A stretch of DNA of 7,168 bases from positions 1 to 7,168 of the forward strand of contig JAEZLB010000358.1 in assembly GCA_023435945.1 (NCBI GenBank), given 5' to 3'. The notes under the pieces were generated by a model. That model saw only the letters and a list, made by a program, of their open reading frames with translations. It was not told where the DNA came from and did no database searches. Position 1 is the stretch's first letter. Each line of letters begins with the position of its first letter. The stretch is from Pseudomonadota bacterium (GTDB lineage Bacteria; Pseudomonadota; Gammaproteobacteria; Burkholderiales; Burkholderiaceae_D). The position numbers and the translations under genes are program-made. Shown in pieces: positions 1 through 6,002 of the stretch.

Positions 1-1
1 C

Positions 2-223
2 ACCTTGTCCGCCCCCCATGCCCAGGCAGCGCTCGAACTCCTTCAAGGCGGCCTCAAGGCGGACCTGATCTTTACCGATGTCGTGATGCCGGGCCCGTTG
101 CGCAGTGCCGAGCTGGCGGGCCTTGCCAAGGAGCTGCTTCCGGATGTGAAGATACTGTTTGCCTCGGGTTACGTCGATGGCGGCATCACCGAGAAAGGCA
201 ATCTCAACCCGGGCATCACCTAG
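2..223 (+). CDS. C-terminal receiver (REC) domain of a probable hybrid sensor histidine kinase, 5' partial, ended by a premature TAG
   Basis: The reading frame is open from the first base of the window, so the gene begins upstream; the TTG at 5-7 is probably an internal Leu codon. The visible part is the second half of a CheY-like receiver. It has the phosphoacceptor strand LIFTDVVMPG with the Asp at nt 77-79, then the helix ELAGLAKELLPDVKILF and the ASGY strand-4 motif. This wording (DVVMPG, ASGY, then NPG) is typical of receivers at the C-terminus of hybrid PAS/histidine kinases, where aspartate accepts phosphate from a kinase His. The frame ends at TAG 221-223, just before the expected LRKPY motif, so strand 5 with its conserved Lys and helix 5 are lost unless the stop is read through. 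Whether a kinase core lies upstream cannot be seen. The receiver assignment is firm; the parent protein is inferred. Confidence 0.85.
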   Translation, partial: TLSAPHAQAALELLQGGLKADLIFTDVVMPGPLRSAELAGLAKELLPDVKILFASGYVDGGITEKGNLNPGIT

Positions 224-304
224 CTGCGCAAGCCCTACAATGGCGACGAACTGGCACGCAAGATCCGCAGCATGCTACCGCGAAAAACCCCTTCCCTGCA
301 CTGA
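224..304 (+). pseudogene. Severed C-terminal end of the receiver domain
   Basis: Directly after the TAG the same frame continues as LRKPYNGDELARKIRSMLP and seven further residues, to a TGA at 302-304. LxKPY followed by a DELARKIR-like helix is the standard end of this receiver subfamily. It holds the conserved strand-5 Lys needed for signalling. In relatives the residue before LRKPY is normally Leu, so one base change (TTG to TAG) would explain the stop. This stretch has no plausible start of its own and is best read as the detached tail of the gene ending at 223. Confidence 0.7.
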
Positions 305-318
305 ATGGACATGCTGCT

Positions 319-357
319 CCGCCTGATGCAAGCGAAGCACTATCAGGCATCAGGCGG
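319..357. terminator. Inverted repeat between convergent genes, likely bidirectional terminator
   Basis: CCGCCTGATGC at 319-329 is perfectly complementary to GCATCAGGCGG at 347-357, with a 17-nt loop. It lies between the end of the receiver gene (304) and the end of the minus-strand response regulator (395), where a shared terminator is expected. No long T-tract follows on either side, so it is not a textbook intrinsic terminator. It could instead protect mRNA 3' ends. Confidence 0.5.
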
Positions 358-394
358 TTATCGGGAGGAATTTGGTTGCTAATGCAGAAGGAAA

Positions 395-850
395 TCAGGG
401 GCGACGGATGAATCGCATGGAACCCGGCGGCGGTTCGTTCAGCACTGCCCAGAATACACCCAGGTCAGCAATTGCCGCGACGAACTCATTGAACTCCACG
501 GGCTTGACCACGTAAGCATTCACGCCAAGCTCATAACTGCGCAGCAGATCCTGCTCCTCTCTGGAAGAGGTCAACATGACCACGGGAATGCTCTTTAAGC
601 TGGGAGTCTGGCGAATGAAGCGCAACACTTCCAGCCCGTCGACCTTGGGCAGTTTCAGGTCCAGCAGCATGACTGCCGGGTTACCGGCAGGTCGTGTCGC
701 ATAACTTCCCTGGCCCTGCAGATAATCCAGTGCCTCGGCGCCATCGCGCACCACGATTACCTCATTGGCAAGCTGGCTTTTCTCCAGCGCGATCAGCGTC
801 AGTTCCAGGTCTTTGGGATTGTCTTCAACCAGTAATATGGGCTTTAACAT
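395..850 (-). CDS. Single-domain response regulator of the phytochrome system (Rcp1-like)
   Basis: A 151-residue protein consisting of one CheY-like receiver domain. Visible key residues are the acidic pair E9/D10 in LLVEDNPKD, phosphoacceptor D64 in MLLDLKLPKVDG, T94 in VVMLTSS and K116 in VVKPV. There is no output domain after the receiver, only the short tail FWAVLNEPPPG. This subfamily (Rcp1-like) typically accepts phosphate from phytochrome-type histidine kinases. The start at 848-850 is chosen because MLKPILLVEDN is the normal N-terminus and AGGGGG lies just upstream; the longer frame to 967 lies inside the phytochrome gene. The gene starts 26 nt before the kinase stop codon, so the two are probably translationally coupled. 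The phosphate acceptor role is inferred from family and context; the downstream target is unknown. Confidence 0.94.
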   Translation of the reverse strand: MLKPILLVEDNPKDLELTLIALEKSQLANEVIVVRDGAEALDYLQGQGSYATRPAGNPAVMLLDLKLPKVDGLEVLRFIRQTPSLKSIPVVMLTSSREEQDLLRSYELGVNAYVVKPVEFNEFVAAIADLGVFWAVLNEPPPGSMRFIRRP

Positions 851-3107
851 GATCCCCCTGCTCTTTCGGTATATGTTTAGGTAATGCAAATGAAAATGTC
901 GCGCCCTGATCAGGCATGGCGCTCGCCCATGCCCTGCCGCCATGCCGTTCAATGATGCGCCGCACATTAGCCAAGCCTATGCCCGTCCCTTCAAACTCTT
1001 CCATTCTGTGCAAACGCTGGAATACGCCGAACAGTTTATGCACATAGTCCATGTTGAATCCGACTCCATTGTCGGCCACATGGAATACGCGTTCGGTTTC
1101 GGACTCCTGCAGGCTGATTTTGATGAGGGCTTCATCGCGCGGGCGAGTGTATTTTAAGGCATTCGAAAGCAGATTATAGACGGCCAATTGCAAAAAGGCG
1201 GGATCGCCTTCGACCACCGGCAAATGCTGTATTTCCCAGGTGACCTTGCGCTGGCCGATATCGGCGGCCAGGCGCTTGATGGTCGTTTCCACCAGGTCAT
1301 TCATATCAACCGGCGCCACGCGCAAGGCGGCACGCCCCATCTGGGAAAAGCTCAGCAGATCGTCTACCAGTTTCCCTGCAAAACGCGCCGCATCGGAAAT
1401 ATTGGCGATAAAACGCTTGCCTCGCTCACTGAGATTATCACCTTCAAACTCCAGCAGCAGATCGGAAAAACCGACTATATGGCGCATGGGCGCACGCAAG
1501 TCATGCGATACCGAATAGGAAAAAGCTTCCAGCTCCTTGTTGGCACGCCCCAATTCTTCGGCGAGCTCGGCCATTTGCTCAGCGCGTTCAAGCACGATTC
1601 CCAGCAAGGCCGCACGCAATTCGGAAGCGATTTCAATTTCACTGCTGCGCCAGGGCATCGCAGTGCCCAGCACGGTTTCCTGCCAGCTCTCGAAACTTGC
1701 GCGCGGAGATAACTGGACCGGCGTATCACCGTTACCGGATTTCAGATGCGGATTGCCAGCCCAGTCTATCTTCTGTATTACCTCAGGCCGGAACCAGATC
1801 AGATAATGGCGATGCAGGCGCGAAATCGACAGCGCAAGAATGCCGCTCGCTATCTCCGTCAACGCCTGTGCCGGCGGATAATGGCGCGACAACGCATTGG
1901 TATGGAAAACATCTTCGTTGACATGGGCACTGAGCCAGTTCACCAGCTCGACAATGTCGTGTTCATCGGGCGCATCCCCATAACGCGTCACCTTGCCCTC
2001 AAACACCAGCGCCGCACCGGAAGCACTGGCAAAGCGCAACAGTTCATGCCCGATTGCACTCATGTTATCGGCAAAGTTGTCATTTTGGCTCAGTGCTGCC
2101 AGCATGGTCACCAGGATGCGGCGCAATTCAAGACGATAGTTGTACTCATCGCGATCTTCCTTGGATTCGATGCGCAGCGCCAGGATTTCTCCTACCTGTT
2201 CGCAAGCGGCGCGCAACTCAAAAGGCACATAGCGAGGCTCGGCGTTATGGCAGGAAATCAGTCCCCACAACTGCCCTTTGATCACAATGGAAATCGACAT
2301 CGATGCCATCGTTCCCATGTTCTTCATGTAACGCACATGGACCGGGGATACGCTGCGCAGACTGGAATAAGTGAGGTCGGTCGCCTGGCCGGTGAGCGGG
2401 TTGAATGAAGGCACCAACGCGGAGGGTATGTAGTCCGCATCGCAGATCAGACGCAGGCGGTTCGCAACATACAGTTCCCTCGCCTGTCTGGGAATATCCG
2501 ATGCTGGGAAACGCTGATTCAGATAGGAGTGATAGCCTGGGTCGAGCTCTTCCGCCAGCACATGGCCATGGCCCTCGGCATCAAAGTAATAAACGAGTAC
2601 CCGGCCAAAACCGCTGACCTTTTTGATTTCGGATGCAGCAATCCGGCTCAATGCCTCCACCGAGTCGACATCGTGCATTTTGCCAAGAAAGCTGCCAATC
2701 AAGGGATAGAGCTGCCAGAAATCCGTGCGCTGCGACCCGGATGTACGTTCGAACTCCAGGACGATCATGTCGCCAGATGCATAAGCCAGCACATCGAAAT
2801 GAGTACCCTGGTCCGACTGAAAATCACAGAGATACGTGGAACGGGCCTCGATTTCACGGGTGCCCAGTTTTTCTTGCAGATGCTGCGCCTGCCTCTCGCC
2901 CAACAGGCCTGCCAGGTCGCCTTGCAGCATCTCCTTGGCATTCTTGCCAAGATGCGTATCGATATTGTCGCTGACCTGTATTACCCGCAAATCATCCTTA
3001 CGCAGTCCGACGAAAAACCCGTGAGGCTGTATGCTGCCCGGGATGCGTATCGGCTCCTGCTCACACACGGACAGGTCAATTTGAGATTCTCTAACGGCCT
3101 TGTTCAT
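825..3107 (-). CDS. bphP: Bacteriophytochrome sensor histidine kinase
   Basis: A 760-residue red/far-red photoreceptor kinase with PAS, GAF, PHY, HisKA and HATPase_c domains. C15, in the SVCEQEPIRIPGSIQPHG motif, is the expected biliverdin-attachment Cys. The GAF pocket has PASDIP (201-206, D204), R219, R251, H257 in SPVHVRYMKNMG, and LWGLISCHN (H287). The PHY domain has an IWFRPE motif (437-442) and the tongue motif PRASF (468-472). A linker helix leads to the HisKA H-box SYSVSHDLRAP with H535. The ATPase has an N-box (YNLLSNALKYT), DNGVGF (679-684) and GTGIGL (707-712). It should autophosphorylate H535 in a light-dependent way and pass phosphate to the regulator encoded next. No heme oxygenase gene for biliverdin synthesis is present. 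The start at 3105-3107 gives a normal N-terminus but has only a distant AAGGGA; an in-frame ATG at 3144-3146 (773 aa) and a TTG at 3212 are alternatives. Confidence 0.96.
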   Translation of the reverse strand: MNKAVRESQIDLSVCEQEPIRIPGSIQPHGFFVGLRKDDLRVIQVSDNIDTHLGKNAKEMLQGDLAGLLGERQAQHLQEKLGTREIEARSTYLCDFQSDQGTHFDVLAYASGDMIVLEFERTSGSQRTDFWQLYPLIGSFLGKMHDVDSVEALSRIAASEIKKVSGFGRVLVYYFDAEGHGHVLAEELDPGYHSYLNQRFPASDIPRQARELYVANRLRLICDADYIPSALVPSFNPLTGQATDLTYSSLRSVSPVHVRYMKNMGTMASMSISIVIKGQLWGLISCHNAEPRYVPFELRAACEQVGEILALRIESKEDRDEYNYRLELRRILVTMLAALSQNDNFADNMSAIGHELLRFASASGAALVFEGKVTRYGDAPDEHDIVELVNWLSAHVNEDVFHTNALSRHYPPAQALTEIASGILALSISRLHRHYLIWFRPEVIQKIDWAGNPHLKSGNGDTPVQLSPRASFESWQETVLGTAMPWRSSEIEIASELRAALLGIVLERAEQMAELAEELGRANKELEAFSYSVSHDLRAPMRHIVGFSDLLLEFEGDNLSERGKRFIANISDAARFAGKLVDDLLSFSQMGRAALRVAPVDMNDLVETTIKRLAADIGQRKVTWEIQHLPVVEGDPAFLQLAVYNLLSNALKYTRPRDEALIKISLQESETERVFHVADNGVGFNMDYVHKLFGVFQRLHRMEEFEGTGIGLANVRRIIERHGGRAWASAMPDQGATFSFALPKHIPKEQGDHVKAHITG
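854..859 (-). promoter_or_regulatory. Ribosome binding site of the response regulator
   Basis: Read on the minus strand, AGGGGG lies 3 nt before the ATG at 850-848, within the last codons of the phytochrome gene. It decides the start of the regulator and fits translation by ribosomes finishing the upstream gene. Confidence 0.6.
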
Positions 3108-3749
3108 GGTTCGAGCGTGTTGTTCCCTTTTCAGTGCATTGAGCATTACCGGAATGCCTGCGTCGCCGACCCTCTTCTTTATGAGCGGCTGCCCACTAGC
3201 CACATCTGACAAGGGACTTTATCTCAGCGAATCAGTTCAAGTCGGTTGCCTGAAAATGGTCGCTATGAGCGCTTTCAAACAAAAGCGGACAATCTGGCGC
3301 CCCCTTCCGTAAGGGCTGGCTCACCTCGATGAGATCCATCCCTGGCAACGATCCTGGAAGTCCAGAAATGGTATCACATCCCTAAGCGCCCCCTGTTAGG
3401 GTGCTACCACCACGGTTGTTGCGCGTCGTCACAGCCTGCACGCCACGTCATGCGGTGACAGGAAAAATGCACCTGCACAAACGCGATGCACTTCAAATAG
3501 TTCTTTCTCCTTGCACCGCCCTTCCTTGATGCATATTGATACCCGCCTGCTGTGTTATGGCGCAAAAAAGTACCTCAGGTGTTGAAAAACTGTGGCACAC
3601 CGATTGCTCATAAATGCACATAAGATGCGTCTTAATACGCCTGCGGGGAGCCACCCTCAATAAGATCGATTGTTCGCCGAACCTTGCATGAAACGGAATT
3701 AAAGACAGCAGCAATCTCCCTTGAACAACCTCTGCCCAAGATAATTTTC
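3108..3749. other. Long divergent intergenic region, no convincing gene
   Basis: This roughly 640-bp stretch separates the minus-strand phytochrome gene from the plus-strand nirB remnant and should contain both promoters. I see no tRNA, sRNA or protein of recognisable family. The short open frames here lack a good ribosome binding site and have no protein-like composition. Two local inverted repeats stand out: AGCGCCC/GGGTGCT at 3385-3405, overlapping an alternative CCCTAA/TTAGGG pairing (3380-3385 with 3396-3401), and TAAGA-TGCG-TCTTA at 3621-3634. No -35/-10 pair with proper spacing is convincing. Up to 105 nt next to the phytochrome start remain open in its frame. Confidence 0.5.
3621..3634. 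promoter_or_regulatory. Short inverted repeat, possible operator
   Basis: TAAGA and TCTTA flank a 4-nt TGCG spacer, about 120 nt upstream of the nirB start. Position and symmetry would suit a dimeric regulator site, but the arms are only 5 bp and match no consensus I can name. Confidence 0.2.
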
Positions 3750-3761
3750 ATGAAAATTATC
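3740..3761. repeat. Perfect 22-bp palindrome across the nirB start codon
   Basis: GATAATTTTCA (3740-3750) is followed immediately by its exact reverse complement (3751-3761). The centre lies inside the ATG at 3750-3752. The right half encodes the conserved MKII start of NirB; the left half mirrors it in what should be the ribosome-binding region, where no Shine-Dalgarno sequence is visible. As RNA it could pair only as a hairpin with a forced small loop over the start codon, or as an intermolecular duplex; as DNA it could bind a dimeric protein. Confidence 0.6.
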
Positions 3762-4214
3762 GTCATCGGCCACGGCATGGCAGGACACAAGTTTCTGGAA
3801 TCGCTGCAGGACAGTACTTCAACCACTACGCGTGTGACTATTCTTTGCGAGGAACTGCGGACTGCCTACGATCGTGTTCATCTGTCCGAATTCTTTTCCG
3901 GGAAAAGTGCCGATGATCTGGCACTGCTAGAACCTGGCTTCTTCGATCGCAGCAATCTGGTTTTAACGCTGAACACGCGTGCCGTCGCCGTCGACAGGAA
4001 AACGAAGACGGTGACAACGGCACAAGGAGAAAAACTCGCTTACGACAAGCTAGTATTTGCGACAGGCTTCACGCCCTTCGTTTCGCCAATACCTGGCCAC
4101 AACCGGAAGGATTGCTTCGTTTATCGCACCATCGCAGATCTGGAAGCCATGCGGGAATGCGGCAGCCGCTCCGGAAGCGGCATCGTGATAGGTGGCGGAC
4201 TGCAGGCATCTTAG
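3750..4214 (+). pseudogene. nirB: N-terminal remnant of nitrite reductase large subunit NirB
   Basis: The frame gives 154 residues from ATG 3750 to TAG 4212-4214. The start MKIIVIGHGMAGHKFLESL is the FAD-binding Rossmann motif of NAD(P)H-dependent assimilatory nitrite reductase. RTAYDRVHLSEFF, LVFATGFTPFVSPIPG and DCFVYRTIADLEAM follow as in the family. The protein breaks off at GIVIGGGL, the beginning of the second (NAD-binding) dinucleotide fold. Complete NirB proteins are about 800 residues or more, with further iron-sulfur and siroheme domains, so over four fifths is missing and no nitrite reduction is possible. The same frame continues past the TAG as the NirD tail, which makes a deletion within the nirBD operon the simplest explanation. 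The start is set by the conserved N-terminus; a TTG at 3684 only extends it with unrelated residues. A FAD-binding fragment could still be made, but this seems unlikely to be useful. Confidence 0.85.
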
Positions 4215-4367
4215 GAACACTTGGTAGTCGCTTCGCCGCTCTACAAACCTCATTTCGATTTGCAAACCGGCACCTGCCTGGAAGCACCGGAAAATTCCGT
4301 GCAGACTTATCCGACTCGCCTGGAGAATGGCAAGGTCAGGATCAGGGTGCATGCCGAACCCTGCTGA
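4215..4367 (+). pseudogene. nirD: C-terminal remnant of nitrite reductase small subunit NirD
   Basis: In the same frame as the nirB fragment, right after its TAG, the sequence reads EHLVVASPLYKPHFDLQTG, then a TCLEAPENSVQTYPTRLENG stretch and KVRIRVHA, to TGA 4365-4367. This matches the C-terminal part of NirD, the Rieske-like small subunit; E. coli NirD has WVASPLKKQRFRLSDGLC and a KVKDGVV end in the same order. About 50 residues remain of a family of about 105-110, without the N-terminal half. There is no start codon with a ribosome binding site. The assignment is by motif memory, not by alignment. Confidence 0.75.
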
Positions 4368-4388
4368 ATGATTGTTTACTGCAGAAGA

Positions 4389-4418
4389 AAAAAGGACTGC
4401 CCCTAAGCAGTCCTTTTT
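4389..4418. terminator. Bidirectional intrinsic terminator
   Basis: An A-run and GGACTGC (4389-4400) pair with GCAGTCC and a T-run (4407-4418) around the 6-nt loop CCCTAA. The stem is flanked by A on one side and T on the other, so it can stop transcription in both directions. It lies 21 nt after the nirD remnant stop and about 35 nt after the end of the minus-strand operon, so it serves both. Confidence 0.85.
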
Positions 4419-4452
4419 ACGCCACCCTGAACGATGGATGAAGAAGCGTTAC

Positions 4453-5565
4453 TCAATGCAGGCTGCGCGTATCCCGTCCGGTATCACTATCCGTTCCGCT
4501 GCCTTCGTCTCCCTGATAGGAATGCCCATTACGCGAGTGCTGTCCTTCCTCACGCAGGTGCTGGGCCTCTTCCTTCGCTGTTTCCGCCACGCGCTGTGCC
4601 GACGCTTTCAAATGGCCAGCCTGCTCGCGAGCCATTTTTTCTCCTTGCTCGAACAGATCGTCGCGCGTACGCCCCAAGAGCTCGTCTTCGCGGCGCGTGC
4701 CAGGAAGCATTGCGCCCAACAAGGCACCCACGGCGAGCCCTAATACACCGACCACCAGCGGCTGCTCTTCCAGCATGTGGTTGAAGTTGCTCCTGGCGCG
4801 GTAATACTGTTCCTGAGAGCGGTGCCTCATTTCGCTGGCACGCATACGCATATCGTCAGTCATGTGATGCGAACGCTCGCTCATGGATGCAGAGGAATCC
4901 TTGAAGCTGCTGCTCATGGAAGACTTCCTTTCCTGGAGATCGTGCTTAGCGGCGCTCATCTTCTCCTTGATACCATGCGCTGTTGCCGATACACGTTCCT
5001 TGAGGTGATGGGTGGTATCGCTGACGCGATTTTTCAGGTTGCGGCTCTTTTCTTCGACATCCCCCGTCAGGTCCCGGCCGATTTGCCGTGCATTGCCCAT
5101 TGCCCTGTGCATGGACGACCCGCCATGGTCGCCCGTGACATGCCCGCCAACGCCGTGATCATCCAGATCGCCAAGACCATGAAAATCGATGCCGTGCTCA
5201 TTGGCAAAGCCTGAACCGGGCCGATGTGGATCGTCGTCGGGAGAAAAGGAATGATTGGCACGATGCCTGGATTTCATGTAACCCGGATTCCGGCCGCTGG
5301 CCATCAACCATGCGGCTCCCAACCCTATCAACGCAACCGGAATCGGATTTTCGCGTATTGCATGATTCAGGTTGCTGCCAAAGTCTGCCGGAAGGCTGGT
5401 GCGTGCATAGCTCATCGCCTGATCCATCATTTGTCCCGGCGTCAGCTTGCTCTGAATGGCATCGATATTGGAAGTCAGTTCGGCGCGGGTGCGTTCAATA
5501 TCGTGCTCTATTTCCTCCGGCCGACGATTGTCTGCTGAGCGATATTTGTCGTCGTGATGTTTCAT
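4453..5565 (-). CDS. DUF3618 membrane protein with 11-residue repeat region
   Basis: A 370-residue protein. Residues about 15-65 (RPEEIEHDIERTRAELTSNI, then a SKLTPGQMMDQA stretch) are a DUF3618 domain. A first hydrophobic segment lies at about 73-90 (NPIPVALIGLGAAWLMASG). A His/Gly/Asp-rich stretch (100-150) leads to an amphipathic region with 11-residue repeats (166-231). A second, glycine-rich segment (268-288, PLVVGVLGLAVGALLGAMLPG) is followed by RREDELLG and a charged helix rich in Ala, Glu and Lys. The second segment resembles the C-terminal anchor of YqjD/ElaB-type proteins. The likely place is the inner membrane, with the helical region in the cytoplasm or periplasm; the biochemical role is unknown. 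It is the last gene of the operon. Its ATG overlaps the upstream stop as TGATG, with AGGAGAG 6 nt upstream, so translation is probably coupled. Confidence 0.9.
   Translation of the reverse strand: MKHHDDKYRSADNRRPEEIEHDIERTRAELTSNIDAIQSKLTPGQMMDQAMSYARTSLPADFGSNLNHAIRENPIPVALIGLGAAWLMASGRNPGYMKSRHRANHSFSPDDDPHRPGSGFANEHGIDFHGLGDLDDHGVGGHVTGDHGGSSMHRAMGNARQIGRDLTGDVEEKSRNLKNRVSDTTHHLKERVSATAHGIKEKMSAAKHDLQERKSSMSSSFKDSSASMSERSHHMTDDMRMRASEMRHRSQEQYYRARSNFNHMLEEQPLVVGVLGLAVGALLGAMLPGTRREDELLGRTRDDLFEQGEKMAREQAGHLKASAQRVAETAKEEAQHLREEGQHSRNGHSYQGDEGSGTDSDTGRDTRSLH
4873..5070 (-). repeat. Six consecutive 11-residue repeats in the DUF3618 protein
   Basis: Codons 166-231 fall into an 11-residue register. 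The units begin at L166 (LTGDVEEKSRN), L177 (LKNRVSDTTHH), L188 (LKERVSATAHG), I199 (IKEKMSAAKHD), L210 (LQERKSSMSSS) and F221 (FKDSSASMSER). The pattern is a hydrophobic residue, Lys/Gln, an acidic or Asn residue, a basic residue, often Val or Met, then Ser. Eleven-residue periodicity is typical of LEA group 3 and apolipoprotein-like amphipathic helices that lie on membranes or fold on drying. Confidence 0.7.
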
Positions 5566-6002
5566 CAGACTCTCTCCTGAACGATGGTCTTGTCCCGTGT
5601 GATGCTACTGTCCTGCACTACGGTCTTGTCACGTTTCAGCGAATCCATGGTGCGATGCGGCATCAGGTTGTCCGGCTGGAGCTTGGCGCTGCCTGCCTTG
5701 AGCATGATGTAGCCGATCACTGCAATCACGAGACCGACAATGAGCGGAGCCAGCCAAGGCGCAAGATTGGGAGGCAGCAGCATCGCTACTGCATTCACGA
5801 TGGCCTGCAGGATAATGAACAGGCCCGCGAACAGAATCGCGGCGCCTATTGCCAGCTCCGTGACACCTCCTTGCGCATTGGAAATCTTCTGCGATACTTC
5901 CACTCGCGCCAGCGCAATTTCCTGGCGTACCAGATCGGACATGTTGCGCGTCAGGTCGGTAAACAACGATGCCAGCGGCCTGTCGTTTCTATCGTTTGCC
6001 AT
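5565..6002 (-). CDS. DUF1469 / YqjE-like two-TM membrane protein (phage holin superfamily III fold)
   Basis: A 145-residue protein. The N-terminal amphipathic part LASLFTDLTRNMSDLVRQEI, followed by ALARVEVSQKI, is the hallmark of DUF1469 (actinobacterial holin / YqjE-like) proteins. Two hydrophobic segments follow at about 48-76 and 82-102, joined by a short PPNLAPW turn, giving a hairpin in the inner membrane. Known members sit beside DUF883- and DUF3618-type genes, as here; their function is not established, and the holin label reflects fold similarity rather than lysis. The tail carries a duplicated motif (RDKTVVQD at 124-131, RDKTIVQE at 136-143). The start at 6000-6002 is supported by GGAGGAAA upstream; it overlaps the end of the preceding gene by 14 nt, and its stop overlaps the next start by 1 nt. 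The longer frame to 6155 lies within the upstream gene and is rejected. Confidence 0.92.
   Translation of the reverse strand: MANDRNDRPLASLFTDLTRNMSDLVRQEIALARVEVSQKISNAQGGVTELAIGAAILFAGLFIILQAIVNAVAMLLPPNLAPWLAPLIVGLVIAVIGYIMLKAGSAKLQPDNLMPHRTMDSLKRDKTVVQDSSITRDKTIVQERV
5572..5578 (-). promoter_or_regulatory. Ribosome binding site of the DUF3618 gene
   Basis: AGGAGAG on the minus strand, 6 nt before the ATG at 5565-5563, inside the last codons (QERV) of the DUF1469 gene. Together with the TGATG stop/start overlap it indicates coupled translation. Confidence 0.75.
5575..5634 (-). repeat. Imperfect 24-bp direct repeat at the 3' end of the DUF1469 gene
   Basis: The stretches 5575-5598 and 5611-5634 match at 20 of 24 positions and are 36 nt apart, an exact multiple of three. 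They encode RDKTIVQE and RDKTVVQD, a 12-residue duplication of the cytoplasmic tail. The downstream copy also carries the ribosome binding site of the next gene. Confidence 0.7.

Noticed and set aside
1188..1712. Long plus-strand open frames opposite the phytochrome gene (also 1746-2408 and 2529-3209).
   Set aside because: They are antisense shadows of a clear, full-length kinase with every expected motif, and have no protein-like features of their own.
3380..3405. Competing hairpins resembling an attenuator or riboswitch.
   Set aside because: The stems are 6-7 bp, no coding leader or terminator follows, and no known riboswitch core is recognisable.
3526..3540. TTGATGCATATTGAT as a possible FNR-type site upstream of nirB.
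   Set aside because: Only the first half matches TTGAT-N4-ATCAA; the second reads ATTGA. It is far from the start and has no matching promoter.
3493..3714. A 73-residue minus-strand frame in the intergenic region.
   Set aside because: There is no ribosome binding site, no recognisable family and irregular composition.
221..4214. Two in-frame TAG codons (221-223 and 4212-4214) with family sequence continuing beyond each, suggesting amber recoding or suppression.
   Set aside because: The first operon gene ends normally at a TAG (5989-5991). The nirB-nirD case also lacks most of both genes, which readthrough cannot repair. Independent mutations are simpler.
5565..6002. Phage holin, hence a prophage remnant.
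   Set aside because: The DUF1469 family shares the holin-like name through its fold only; no lysin or other phage gene is near and the neighbours are chromosomal envelope genes.
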